Of a DNA stretch of 64,000 nt, positions 1 to 10,908 are shown piece after piece. The position numbers and the translations under genes are program-made. Below the pieces are notes generated by a model. That model did no database searches. It had not been told where the DNA came from and saw only the letters and a program-made list of their open reading frames with translations. Position 1 is the stretch's first letter; every line of letters begins with the position of its first letter. Source of the DNA: Massospora cicadina (taxonomy: Eukaryota > Entomophthoromycota > Entomophthoromycetes > Entomophthorales > Entomophthoraceae); contig JAKSZP010006688.1 of the NCBI GenBank assembly GCA_022478985.1, positions 124,001 to 188,000 of the forward strand, read 5' to 3'.

Positions 1-517
1 TGAATTGAGGAAATTCCACAAGGTTGGGACCTACTATGAAATGGGATTACCAGCAGGGGTGACCAAAAGTATTAATCTATTTATTGACTGAGAGCAACTT
101 GCTGATCTTGCGGACAGACAGCAGAAGGAGGTGCTTAAATTATTTGACAAGTATCAGGAATTATTTGCTCAAGATGACCACAAGTTGGGATGTGCGAGGA
201 ATGCAATCCACAAAGTTGACACTGGAGATTTTCCATAAAGAATGAGACCAATTTGATGGTCAAAGGCGGACAAAGCAGTAGTGGAGGAAGAAATTAGTAA
301 ACTATTAAAGAATGGGCTTCTAGTTCTGCTGTCAAGTCCCTGGGCGAGCCCTATCCTGATTGTGAAGAAGAAGGATGGCTCTAATCAGGTGGTGTTTGAT
401 TTTATCAGAAACTGAATAAGATAACGAAGAAGGATTTGGATCCACTACCATGTATCAATGATGTGGTAAATCAATTGGGAGAAGCGAAGTATTTCTCCAC
501 AATTGATCTAATATCTG
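1..517 (+). pseudogene. Gypsy element B, 5' part of reverse transcriptase (split by element A)
   Basis: Degenerate pol of an old Ty3/Gypsy element, entering from the left edge. Readable pieces are LFDKYQELFAQDDHKLG (before RT), a segment like VVEEEISKLLKNGLL, then SSPWASPILIVKKKDGS, the usual first RT block. Several in-frame stops show that it is dead. The reading frame FSTIDLIS ends at 517, where LTR element A begins, and resumes as GYRQINL at 6644 after one copy of the 5-bp duplication ATCTG. No LTR of B lies in the window, so its left end is outside and its right end is uncertain. Confidence 0.85.
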
Positions 518-1087
518 TGTTGTGATGCTGATATGACTGGCCAATAAACCCTAAGTCATTATGGCGGTATGGCTATAATCTTCCAACAATAATTATAGAG
601 TATGAGTAATCAACGCCTTGGGATGATGCAATATTGGGTCAAATGGATGGTTATTGAATCGCTTACAAATAAGGCAATTATGAAATGTCGATGTACAAGG
701 AATATTTGGTAAATTATCTCTAAATAAAATGATCGTGAATTTAATACATAGTAACCTCATGGAACCAATGAGAATGTGGAAGAATGAATTACTAAGCAGA
801 ATAGTCATTATTGACAGAATTTGCTGAGATATCAGTGAGACAAGTAGATTGGAAGAAGGAGGTTATTATTAGTTTAGAGAGAGCGGAGCAGCAAAAATCC
901 GATGAATATATCATTTTTAAGATAAGGAAGTGTTGTTGAGTTCATTGCTCTATATTATTATATATATTTTTTTGAGTGTGCTTTAAGGACTGACGATCTC
1001 CATATCATCCGTTCTATTGCTCAGTGGGATTGACCCTGTGCAAAAACCTTACGGCTTATCTCAACAATTCCACCAAATTTTATAAAA
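518..1087 (+). repeat. 5' LTR of element A
   Basis: 570 bp starting TGTTGTGATGCTGATATGAC. The 3' LTR at 6008 starts with the same words and the two copies can be followed side by side to their ends (TTATAAAA here, TTATAACA there). This copy preserves the uninterrupted site CAACAATAATTATAGAG at 585-600, where the 3' LTR carries a 51-bp insertion. Confidence 0.92.
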
Positions 1088-1088
1088 G

Positions 1089-1108
1089 TGGTGCTCACTA
1101 CAGGGGGC
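1089..1108 (+). other. Primer-binding site of element A
   Basis: TGGTGCTCACTACAGGGGG starts two bases after the LTR. TGG pairs with a tRNA 3' CCA. The same sequence stands directly after the 5' LTRs of D (19058), F (minus strand, ending at 36687) and, as TGTTGCTTACTACAGGGG, the short element at 43398. The tRNA identity is not known to me. Confidence 0.8.
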
Positions 1109-1142
1109 CCATTGATCAATAACAATAAGTAAAATTCTTCAG

Positions 1143-2510
1143 TTGCCAACCATGTCACATCAGTCTTGCTTTGACAGGGGATCTGCACAACACATCACCC
1201 CAGCAGTGAATGCGAATTTCAAACTTGCTTTAGATGCTATGCTCAAATGGAAGGAGGAGCTTCTGCAGGAGGTTTGTATTGATAAGCTGCCTCCAATTGA
1301 TTGCGATGGGAACATCCATAGATTCTTTAAGTGATTTGAGTTTGCAGTAAAAGGAGCTTACAATCAGCATTAAGAAAAATTGTTGATATCTACCTTAGAT
1401 GTGGAAGCGCCAACTAAGTTACTTGCTATCTTCCAAACAGTTCCGTTACCTATCAAGAATTGAAAAGAAACTGTGATGTGTTTGTTTGGAGGAATCGCAA
1501 AGATGGTGCAGTGGAAGGCAGAGACTTGACCATTGGGTTTCAGCATAACAAGACCCTCACCACATTTGCCAATAAATTTATGGCGGAAGCCCATGTGTTA
1601 ATATGGGCAGGAGTTTTAGCTGAAGCTGATGTGTGCATTGCAATGACTTCCACTGTGAAGCCATATCAGGAGCTCTTCGATGCCATGGCTCTATATTCAG
1701 AGGACAACATACCCTTGCTTAAGCTCGTTTTTATTTTGCAGTGCTTATCCGTTACCTTAACTTCCCCAAATACTGAATGGACATCTACTGTTGCCATAGT
1801 TGAACTTTTTTACTTGGGGAAAATTTTCCATCCAGTTCAGTTTCCACCGAGTTCCCACCAGCAGTGAAACTTCCGCCCTGGACCTGTTTATCATCAACAG
1901 TCCAATTACCAAATTGAGTCTAATTACGCCAATCACCCATACTCAATTTATCAGCAAAGCTCCTATTGCAATAGTCAAGGATGCAGGCCCTACGGGGTTA
2001 ATTGTTTTGAATGTGGTCACCCTGGGCACCTGGGATAAGGTTTCCCAATTGTCAGGTCCATCACGTACAGAGGGAACAGTACTATCAGGGGAAAAGTCAG
2101 AGTGTAGTAGAGATGGGACTCTCTACTTCTGATATCCCAAACCCAAACGTCCCATAAACCATTAAAGTATATACAGCAGAAGTTACACAGTATGATTATG
2201 TGCTTTTATATCAGCAGCCGGTTGAAAGGGTGAATATTTTAAAAAAAAGCACAAACCAAAGCGGTGGCAGAAGAAGGATCTCGGATGCAGCCTATGCCAT
2301 ACGCTTGTCAAATGCTTGACCAAGTTTCTACTAAAAGTAAGAAACCATCCGCAGATGCACCTTTCTTTCAAGATGTAAACGATGCCCTTCTGGTCCAAAC
2401 TATACTCAAAGAATACCCCAAAGTTGTTGAAGAGATTGCGGGTTTCTTTGGGAATAGGGATTCTTTAAATGTCCATGCGCTAACCAGTCAAAATACATCA
2501 TACTAAGAAT
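1143..2510 (+). pseudogene. Element A gag, decayed
   Basis: Capsid-type polyprotein remnant in several frames. The N-terminal part reads MPTMSHQSCF and then FKLALDAMLKWKEELL, with a following segment DKLPPIDCDGN that recurs in the gag regions of D and F. Near 2002-2040 a CCHC zinc knuckle is readable as NCFECGHPGHLG, with a stop where the last cysteine is expected. The C-terminal part at 2264-2506 is open. The protein would package the element RNA in the cytoplasm. Stops at 1332 and frameshifts near 1460 and 1870 abolish it. Confidence 0.75.
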
Positions 2511-2539
2511 GTATGTACTGTGACATTGTTGTAGCCAAA

Positions 2540-2850
2540 CCCCAAGTCTAAGCTATAATAGATACGGGTGCTCCAAAATTATAGTTTCTGTTAAGTTGGT
2601 GGCTAAGTTGACATTGAACACTGACGTCAAACACCAGATGGTATATGGGACTTCTGGAACATATAGCACGGTCTCTGAGGGAGCCTATAGTGCGCTCCCA
2701 TTGCAATTCAGGTCGATTGTCATTGTAGTCCTGGTAATAGTGTTGCCAAATGATAATTACGACATGCTAATTGGAATCACTTATATGTGACACTATGGTG
2801 CTGTCATTGATATGACAGAGGAGACCTTTGAACTTTTGGGGATAATGAAT
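2540..2850 (+). pseudogene. Element A aspartic protease, decayed
   Basis: Retropepsin remnant. AIIDTGAPK at about 2551 carries the catalytic DTG triad, followed after a frameshift by LVAKLTLNTDVKHQMVYG and TVSEGAYSALPLQFRS. The same protease segments occur in D (IIETGAP, SKLVAKLSVKPDVEYQ) and F (KDTGPSVNIVF), so the three belong to one family. It would cut Gag-Pol during particle maturation. The stop just after the DTG motif makes it non-functional. Confidence 0.85.
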
Positions 2851-3059
2851 TTCAATTTACTTTACCTCCAGCGGAGTGCCAAAGTACTTGGTGCACATGA
2901 GGCATATCAACTTTTTCCATAGTGACAGGGTGATTCTGGTGCACTATCATCGAGTAAAAAAGAGTACCCAGTTCCTTCCTCAGCAGATATATGAATATCA
3001 GGGGCTTCTTTGAGCTGCTGGACCTATATCTATCCCCTCTGGTCATCAAGTAATAGTGA

Positions 3060-4250
3060 ACACTGAACTAAAATAGAAGTACCAAATGGACTCTATGGAG
3101 AAGTTATTGGGCCTTATAAGTAAATGCGTCTCAAGCCCACGTGGCTCCAGGTATTATACTCCCAGGACACGGGGAGATCAAGGATTTATTTGCAAATCTA
3201 CAAATGGAACCATTGCAAATCCACTGACATCAAATAGTGGTGTATTTACATTTGACCCCTGTCGAGGAGGTCCTTCAGGTTCACGAGTTTAGGTCACTAG
3301 ATGAATTTGGTCTACCTATTGAACCACGGCCCAAAGTAATGACTGTGGTACTATGCGATGATTTAATGGGGTTATCAAAAGCACAGAAGGATCGAGTGAT
3401 AGCTTTATTTCAAAAAATAAAGAGATTTTTGCTATTGACAGCCACAATTTAGGATGCATGCAGGGGGTGGTCCATTGGTTGGAAACTGGAGGTCATCCTC
3501 CCATCAGGTCATGACCAGATCCGCCAATTGAGGGAAGCTGAAGATATAGTGACAGAGGAGATTGAAAAGCTACTGGATCAAGGGATGCTCAAACCTTTAA
3601 AAGAGTCCGTGGCTTTGCCATCCTAATTGTAAAAAGGAATGATGGTACCAACTTGGCGGTAATATACTACTGGAAGCTCAACTGTATCACCAAGAAGGAC
3701 TCATATCCCTTGCCATGGATCAATGGAGCACTGGATTGGTTAGGCAGAACTCGATACTTTTTGGCGATGGATTTGATATCAGGTTATTAGCAAATTGAGT
3801 TACCCATGGCAGAACAAGAGAAATGCTCCATTATCACCTCCAAAGGGCTCTTTCAACAAACTCATATGCCACAAGGACTGTGTAATGCCCCAGCTACATT
3901 CCAACAGGCCATGGACACCATTATCAGCGACCTAAAGCTGTCATGTGTCCTTGTGTACCTCGATGATAACAAAGTCTTTTTTGCGAACATTTTCTGAGCA
4001 CCTTAACCATCTTGAGGAGGTATTCCGCCGGCTGGCCGAGGCTAACATCAAGATTAAGCCTCATAAATTTCACTTCTTTAAAGATCAGTTGGAGTGCCTA
4101 GGGTCTTTATAAGACGCAACCAGACTGAAGTCCCAACCATCTGAGTTGGAGGCTATCCAAAAGGTGACTACGCCAACTAGTAAGCGTTATATACAAGTCT
4201 TTTTATGGATGGTCAGCTACTACCGCTGCATTATACCTGCCTTTAGCTGT
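3060..4250 (+). pseudogene. Element A reverse transcriptase, decayed
   Basis: A linker (3060-3450, EVPNGLYGEVIGPYK-like, then HEFRSLDEFGLPI and the KDRVIALFQKIK segment) precedes the RT. RT blocks are readable as TEEIEKLLDQGMLKP, WINGALDWLGRTRYF, GLFQQTHMPQGLCNAPATFQ and VLVYLDDNKVF. YLDD is the catalytic box of Gypsy RT. The tether after it (LEEVFRRLAEANIKIKPHK) is intact in wording. Stops near 3450, 3788 and 3995 and frameshifts disrupt the frame. Confidence 0.9.
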
Positions 4251-4745
4251 ATTGGCTGTCCGCTAATTGAGCTATTAAAGAAGGATGCTGCATTTGAATG
4301 GATGGAATGTCACCAATTCTCCTTTGAAACACTTCAAATGGCGCTAGAAGTGCGCCAGTGCTCGCTAGCCAAACTTTGATAAAGAATTCATTGTTCAAGA
4401 GGATGAATCCCTTTCCGCTATAGGGTCAATCTTATCTCAGAAAGATGATGAAGGGGAGGAGCATCCAGTGGCGTACTGCAGTAAAAGCCTGAACTGCCAC
4501 AAATTTAATTACACCTTGACTGAGTGGGAGTGCAGAGCGATGATTTATGCATATAAGCAATTTAGGGTATATCTTCATGGATTAAAGTTCAAGGTCATAA
4601 CGTATCATGCTTTGTTACGTTGGTTGCAGAACCTCAAGGAGCCAGAAGGGCGCCTAGCTCGATGTGCCCTCAAACTACAGGCTTACGACTTTTAGATCCT
4701 CCACTGACCTAGAGCTAAACACCAGAACGCAGATTGTTTATCAAT
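4251..4745 (+). pseudogene. Element A RNase H, decayed
   Basis: Follows the RT connection (PLIELLKKDAAFEWMECH). Readable blocks are FIVQEDESLSAIGSILSQ (the first catalytic Asp has become Glu in QMDAS, here QEDES), EEHPVAYCSKSLNCH, and YTLTEWECRAMIYAYKQFR, which contains the conserved Glu. LHGLKFKVITYHALLRWLQN is the third block, with Tyr where the catalytic Asp of TDH is normal. Two altered catalytic positions plus frameshifts argue against activity. Confidence 0.85.
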
Positions 4746-4749
4746 ATTG

Positions 4750-6007
4750 CCCATGATTGCAGTTATGGTGGATCTGAGAAACCTAATGTTCAATAAGACT
4801 CTCAGCGGAAAGTATGACAATGAGACTCTACAAGTCATAAAGGCGTTGAATGAAATGCGAGCTAATACCTTTCGTTGGAATGGGGAGTTGTACAAGCGGA
4901 TCTGCAATTTGACAGTGAACTTCCCATTATCCTCGGAAAGGCCTAACATTATCATGAGCGCACATAGGGCAATTGGGCATGGTGGCATGTGCAAGACGTT
5001 GGAATAGTTATGACCTCGTTATTATTGGGAAAGCATGAACTTTGACATGCTTAAAACTATCTCCAGCTGCCATCAGTGCCAAGTGAAAAAGCTGTTCCGC
5101 CAGAAGACCTCATACTGGATAGTGAAACTGCACTTTGCTTGGCATACAGTTTCTATTGATATCATTGGCCCTCTGCCAACTGGAGATAATCAATCAAAGT
5201 ACATTCTGGTGGCGATTGACCACTTGAACAGGTGGGTTGAAGCAAGGGTGATACGATATTTGGGGCGGTTACAGTGGCCAAGTTCATAATGGAATGTACT
5301 ATCCAGCAACATGGTTTCCCTCAGTTCCTAATTACTGACAACGGAACTAACTTCACTTCCCACATCCTTCAAAAGCTGAACAAACTTATGGCCATCCACA
5401 GTGTTCTATTGACCCCGTACCACCCTGAGTCTAATAGGGATGGTTGAGCAAGCGAATGGGACTTTTAGTGAATATACTCCATAAACTGGTAGCAGATCAA
5501 CCTTCAGACTGGAGTTCCCTCCTGTCCACTGCCATCTTTGCATATAAAATCAGGTATCTTTCCACCATGGGGAAGAACCCTATAAATTGCTGTATGGATG
5601 ACATCCTGATCTTCTGGTGCTGCTCTATGCTTGTGTGAGAGATTCTGGCAGAATGGACCCACAACGTTATCTGACAACTCTTGTTGATACACTCATCAAA
5701 TTGAAAACTGAAGAATACTCATTCAGCTTAGCTAAGAAAATAAAGAATCAGTCTGCTGATCAGGTACGGTGGAGTGGGCTAACCAAGTTCAAAGATGGGG
5801 ATATGGTTCTATTCCATGATTAACACTGGTTTGGGTGGAAGCATAAGTTGCCAGTATCTGGATTGTGCCGTTTGAAGTTATTGAGAAGATGATGTTGCCA
5901 CCTATACCATCAAGGACCCTGTGAGTGGCAGATTATAAACCAAGTGCATGCAAAGTTCCTCCAAGCATATAAGCAATAGGAGCCTTATCATCCAGCCAAG
6001 GGGGTAT
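4750..6007 (+). pseudogene. Element A integrase and purine tract, decayed
   Basis: The HHCC zinc region is readable as AHRAIGHGG and ISSCHQCQVKKL. The catalytic core has TVSIDIIGPLPTGDNQSKY (first Asp), LITDNGTNFTSHIL (second Asp) and PYHPESN, after which a frameshift falls close to the expected Glu. The C-terminal part has KIKNQSADQVRWSGL and FKDGDMVLFHD. No chromodomain follows. The sequence ends in CCAAGGGGGTAT, a purine tract directly before the 3' LTR. Confidence 0.88.
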
Positions 6008-6638
6008 TGTTGTGATGCTGATATGACTGGCTGATAAGCCCCAAGTAATTATGGCAGTATAGCTATAATCTTCCAACAATAATTATAGATATGACATCGA
6101 TGAATCCCCCCTTGGGTTGGGACCATCTAGCACTAAAAAAATAATTATAGAGTATGAGTAATCGAGCGCCTTGGGATGAGGCAATATTGGGTCAAATGGA
6201 TGGTTATTGATTCGCTTACAAATAAGGCGATTATATAACGTCAATGTACAAGGAATATTTGGTAAATCACCTCAAATTAAGGCAATTGTGAATTTAATAA
6301 ATAGTAACCTCATGGAACCAATGAGAATGTGACGGAACAAATTACTAAGCAGAATGATTGGTATTGACCAAAGCTGTGAGATATCAGTGTGACAAATAGA
6401 TTGAAAGAAGGAGGTTGTTAGTAGTTTAGAGAAAGCGGAGCAGCAAGAATCCGCTGAATATATTATAATAAAATAAAAAAGTGTTATTGGGGCCATTGCT
6501 CTATATTATTATATTTATTTCTTTGAGTGTATTTTAAGTACTAACAATCTCCATATCATTTATTCTATTGTTCAGTAAGATTTACCTTGTGTGAAAACCT
6601 TACAGCTTATTTCAAAGATTCCACTAAATTTTATAACA
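6008..6638 (+). repeat. 3' LTR of element A
   Basis: 631 bp, matching the 5' LTR except for scattered substitutions and one 62-bp gain. The gain is a 51-bp insertion plus its 11-bp duplication (see 6089-6139). The LTR ends in TATAACA and is followed by the duplication ATCTG. Confidence 0.92.
6089..6139 (+). mobile_element. 51-bp 3' fragment of an A-tailed LINE family
   Basis: Flanked by the 11-bp direct repeat AATAATTATAG (6078-6088 and 6140-6150). The 5' LTR of the same element has only one copy and no insert, which proves insertion. The insert ends GACCATCTAGCACTAAAAA, the same 3' end as the 1.9 kb ORF1-bearing element at 44878-46786. It is therefore an extreme 5'-truncated retroposed copy. 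Confidence 0.85.
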
Positions 6639-8858
6639 ATCTGGATATAGGCAAATCAATTTGACAATGGAAGACCAAAAGAAATGTGTGATTATCACCA
6701 CGCAGGGGCTGTAACAATTGATGAGGATTTCCCAAGGTCTATGTAATGCGCCTTTGACGTTCCAGAGGACCATGGACACCATATTTAATGACCTGAAGTT
6801 GTCATTCATCCTGGTGTACTTGGACGATACAAAAGTGTTCACTAGCTATTTAGTGACCATTTACACCACTTGGAAGAAGTCTTTAAATGACTTTCTGTAG
6901 CTAACCTGAAGATCAAGCTGAGGAAGTTCCACTTCTTATAGAAAGAGTTTTAGTATCTGGGATTTGTTATCAGCTCTAGTGGACTGAAGCATCAAGCCCA
7001 GAAAATTGAAGCCATAGAGCGAATGGCTGTACTGATAAGTGTCCAAGATATTCAAGTGTTCCTTGGAATGGTCAGATATTATTGAAGTTTCATATGAGTT
7101 TTTACAAGAATCGCTGAGCCCTATTTCATTTGCTGGAGGATCCAAAAAGGATTCATTTGGAATAAAGAGGCCCAGAGTTCTTTTGATTGATTTACCCCAG
7201 TATTTGATAGATTTTCTGATTTTGAAATATATAATTTTGATTGAGAATTTATAAAACAGACTGATTCTTCATTAATGGCGATCGGCGCCATCCTGAGCCA
7301 AGTGGATGAACTCAGGGACGAACATCTGGTAGCATATATGAGCTGGACACTCTCAGCAGCTGAAAGGAATTACACTGCGATTGAGCGTAATGCCTTGCAG
7401 TAATTTACGCATGTAAACAGTTTTGGTTGTATTATTATGGAACGCACTTTAAAGTGGTGACAGACCACTCCTTGTTGTGTTAGCTACACATATAAAAAGA
7501 ATTGGAAGGATGACTGGCCATATGGGTATTGAAGCTACACGCTTATGTTTAAGAGATAGTCCACAAAGCTGGAGTTTCTCAACAGAATGCGGATGGCTTA
7601 TTAAGGTTACCAATGGTTCAAGTGGTATACCAGCAAGCAGAAGAGCTATTTCAGAGAATGGTTGAAGGAGAAATCAGGATTGAGCCTCAAGAAATCCAAG
7701 GTCCACTTTAAAAGCAATGGAAAACATCAAGACTATAGATGGACATGTTTTCAAGATGATTGATGGAAAATGATACTATTTCCAAAGCTATTGGAACAAG
7801 CAACTATTGTTCAAGCTGCGCATAAGGTTGTTGAGCATGGAGGCCTGAGAAAGACAACTGACCATATTTGCCAGTATTATTACTGGGAGTCCATCAACTA
7901 CGATGTAGTGGATTATCTAGCTTGTTGTGTGGAGTGCCAGTTGCACAAACATTACAAGAACACAACCAGATATCGACTAATCCACCCTGGATTTGCCTGG
8001 CATATGGTGTCATCAAAGTGATGTGACCATTAATCATGAGTACCAGGGGAGTCAAATACATTATAGTTGCAATTGACCATCTGACAAGATGGGTCAAAAC
8101 AAAGGCTCTGGCGAAAGTAGACTCTACAAGCACTGCAAGGTTTATCCTGGATCAAGTAGTATACCAACATGGATACCCATAAGTCTTGTTGAGTGACAAT
8201 GGAACGAATTTAACATCTCATGTGATCCTGAGATTTAATGAGATAATGGGGATTTGAGGAGTCATGTCAGTACCTTACCAGCTAGAGACATACGGACTAA
8301 TAGAGTGGGTCAATGGAATGCTAGCTGCGACGCTGAGGAAGCTGGTCGCAGGGAGAACTTCTGCATGGGGAACACATCTTAGTTTGGTGACGATCACATA
8401 TAATATAAGTCATCATAAAGCGATGGAAAATGACATTTATGTTACTATATGAAAGGAAGGCCGCGTTGCCACCAATTTTATATTTGGTGGTGGAACCAAA
8501 CTTGGGGATGAGTGCCAAGCAGTACCTGATCCAATTGTTGAATATTCTTATCAAGATACAATTGCAAACATTTGATATGATCTTGAAGAAAAGGATTAAG
8601 GCCAAAATGATGGATGATAATAACTGACTGGCCTTATCAGAATACCAAATATGCAAAAAAGCTGCCTATTGCGGTACACATGGTTTTAGGAGAAGAAACA
8701 AGTTAAATGCATTGTGGTTGGGTCTGTTTGAGATTATTGCTAAGACAGCAATAGACGCCTATTCCATCAAGAACCTCTTGGATGGAAGGATTGTGAATCA
8801 AGTCTATGCTAAATATTTGAAGCAGTGGATCAAAGAAAAAAATAAAAAGAGTGTTCAC
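6639..8858 (+). pseudogene. Gypsy element B pol, remainder (RT, RNase H, integrase)
   Basis: Continuation of the RT cut at 517. It shows GYRQINLTMEDQKKC, then RISQGLCNAPLTFQ and ILVYLDDTKVF (catalytic box). RNase H appears at 7260-7470 (TDSSLMAIGAILSQ, LSAAERNYTAIERNAL). Integrase has the zinc region AAHKVVEHGG and CCVECQLHK at about 7815-7950 and a core fragment GFAWHMV. The C-terminal part reads AKYLKQWIKEKNKK at about 8810. It is much more decayed than A, with stops in every block, which fits its being the older host of A. No 3' LTR could be found after it. Confidence 0.8.
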
Positions 8859-9064
8859 AAAGGACCGCTGAACCGTTGAGATGGTTATGTCCTGATGATT
8901 TGGTTTAGTCTAAAAAAGGACCGTTAAACCAAAAAAGATGGTTAAGTCTTAAAAAATAGGACCTCTGAACCATAGAAAACTGGTAAGTCAAAGTATACCT
9001 CAGAACCAGTTTGGGGAAATAAATAAAAAAGATGGACCACTGAACCTTGTGAAGGTCATGTCCC
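8859..9064 (+). repeat. Degenerate repeat array after element B pol
   Basis: Four imperfect units of about 40-75 bp share the core AAAGGACC-CTGAACC followed by GATGGTTA-GTC. They start near 8860, 8914, 8954 and 9031. Spacing is irregular and purine-rich linkers separate them. This may be the non-coding end of B or an independent short repeat. 9065-9195 is AT-rich and shows nothing recognisable. Confidence 0.55.
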
Positions 9065-9195
9065 ATATAAAAAAGAAGAAGAAAATTAAAGATTGATAAA
9101 AATATAGTGGTAAAAATTACTAAAAACGCACAGAAAGAGATATATTTTATAATTTTATATTGAGTGTCCTTGACTTGAGGATGATTCTGCCTATG

Positions 9196-10908
9196 TCACC
9201 TTTTTGGAGAGAGAGGATGTATTGTAGTATTAGTGAACAAACTGTCAAAATCTATGTGAGATTGGATACTATCAAGGGCTAGACCTACATAAAGCCAAGT
9301 TCGTTGAGTGGAGGCTGATCCCTGTGAGAATGTGACTAGGGGAAAAGAGATGGAAATATTGGGACTTGCTAAATACAAAACCCTAGATTGGGGAGGGATG
9401 CAACAGAACAAGAAGAGGCAGTCAGTGAATAACCCTGAGTACTCCCAATATGGCACCAAAGCCAGAATATTGGTCTTGAGTGCTTGCCAGTGGGCTTCAT
9501 CAAGAACATTGGACATATGAACTGGCATTGATCAAGGGATACTAGGCGGGGGTTGCTGAATCATGCCCCCAATCAAATTCATTGGGGGAAGGTACCGATA
9601 GGATGTGCAAGAAATGAGATAGTCATGCAGGGAGAAGATGTCATACTGAAGACGACTACAAGCTTCTTGGAAGTAAAAGCAGAATGATCAATGGAAGCCA
9701 GGAAAGGCTGGAAGCTTTGTGGCCCAACTTTGAAGAACTTGGCTGGCAAAGCGAAGGGCATAAGCTGCAACTTCTCAATCTAGGATGTTTTTGAGATTGG
9801 AGGGGTTCAGAGTTATGTATAGAGCATTGGTTACTCAGGTCCTCAATTCTGCATAAGGGAGTTTGAAATATTCACAGTTTCCGATGTCTAGTTCAGTTGA
9901 CATAATAGCTGGTTTGTAAAAATGGCTGAGTTGGATAAGGAACTCCAGAAGCAAGTCAAATCCAGTGAGGAATTATCAATCGAGAGAGGAGGGCATTTCT
10001 TCAGAAGGTTTGGCGATGATTGTAGGAGGATCTGCAAATGGAGCTGAATCCAGGATAGCTTCAAAATCTATTCTGGGAATTGATGACAGAGGGAGTATTG
10101 GTCGTAAGTTGTTTAAGACAATTGCTAACCTGGTTTTGTCAGGGTTGGATACCATTTCTGGTAATTCCACAGAAGGACTGGCTACAGGTAATTGACTGGG
10201 AGTATGAGTCCTAGGGGGACCATAGAAGAGGTTTCATCACGCTAATCAACTCATCAGTTGGAAGAGCCAAACATTTTATCAGACATGCTATCGAGAAGTT
10301 GTTGGTATTAAGATTCAAAATTCAACATATGATATGGACAAGTGGGGGATGTCAGAATTTTATAATAGTTGACATTATGTACTTTGGAAGCAATTAAGTT
10401 CTAATTTCTGAAAAATTAATTACAAAATTAATGAGATAAGAACTTCAGAGAAGTATTAAGAGGGATATGAGTCAAAAATTATTATGAGAAAAATAACAAG
10501 AGTGAATATAAATGAGCATTTTTAATTGCGCCCCAAAATGAACAATGATGGCAAAAACTTCCTGTTGAGGACGAGGAGGAAGATCAGGAAATTGAGGACG
10601 CTAGACCAAGCATTTTGAATATGACAGCGGGTCATGTGCTCTGATGGGGGAAAACTGGATCCCAGGATTAGTATTATCATGAGTAAATTGAACAGCCCGG
10701 CATGTCAAGAGTTTGTGGGGACCACGCTTTGAGAAGGTGGTAGCGAGGAGGAAGAGGAAGAATGCCATATGCTGAAGGTCATCCCAAGCAGTGTTGAGTA
10801 TTGACAAGTGTACTCCTCTTGAACCAATGAAGTATTCGACCAGGTGTCCAAAGCGGTGTTCTCATGCCTGGTTCTTTTCTCGCTGGAAATCTAGGCAAGA
10901 GGGGGATG
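9196..10908 (-). pseudogene. Unidentified decayed coding region X, part 1 (3'-most part)
   Basis: I do not recognise the protein. On the minus strand, coherent pieces appear in order: GHLVEYFIGSRGVHL then ILNTAWDDLQHMAFF (10600-10870), LAIVLNNLRPILPLSSIP (about 10100), STELDIGNCEYFKLPYAEL (about 9880), YALRFASQVLQSWATKL (about 9740) and LDEAHWQALKTNILALVP (9420-9528). They are joined by frameshifts and stops. The region lies left of solo LTR C, and the same strand carries similar remnants on the right of it, so I treat them as one old gene or element. It could be a transposon gag or a host gene. Confidence 0.4.

Larger units (their letters stand above)
518..6638 (+). mobile_element. Ty3/Gypsy LTR retrotransposon A, complete but decayed
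   Basis: The element runs from TGTTGTGATG to TATAACA and is flanked by the direct repeat ATCTG (513-517 and 6639-6643). Order is LTR, primer-binding site, gag, protease, reverse transcriptase, RNase H, integrase, purine tract, LTR, which is Gypsy gene order. No chromodomain follows the integrase. All coding parts contain stops or frameshifts. The element interrupts the RT of element B between FSTIDLIS and GYRQ, and the B reading frame is restored when A is removed. It belongs to the same superfamily branch as D and F, which share its primer-binding site and protein wording. Confidence 0.93.

Noticed and set aside
2183..2398. Antisense gene over element A gag
   Set aside because: It mirrors the plus-strand gag frame 2264-2506 and has no independent support.
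10893..10908. Purine tract GGCAAGAGGGGGATG directly before LTR C, suggesting a 3' LTR of an element lying to the left
   Set aside because: The coding remnants on the left read on the opposite strand and continue on the right side of the LTR; a solo insertion with GGATG/GAATG flanks fits better.
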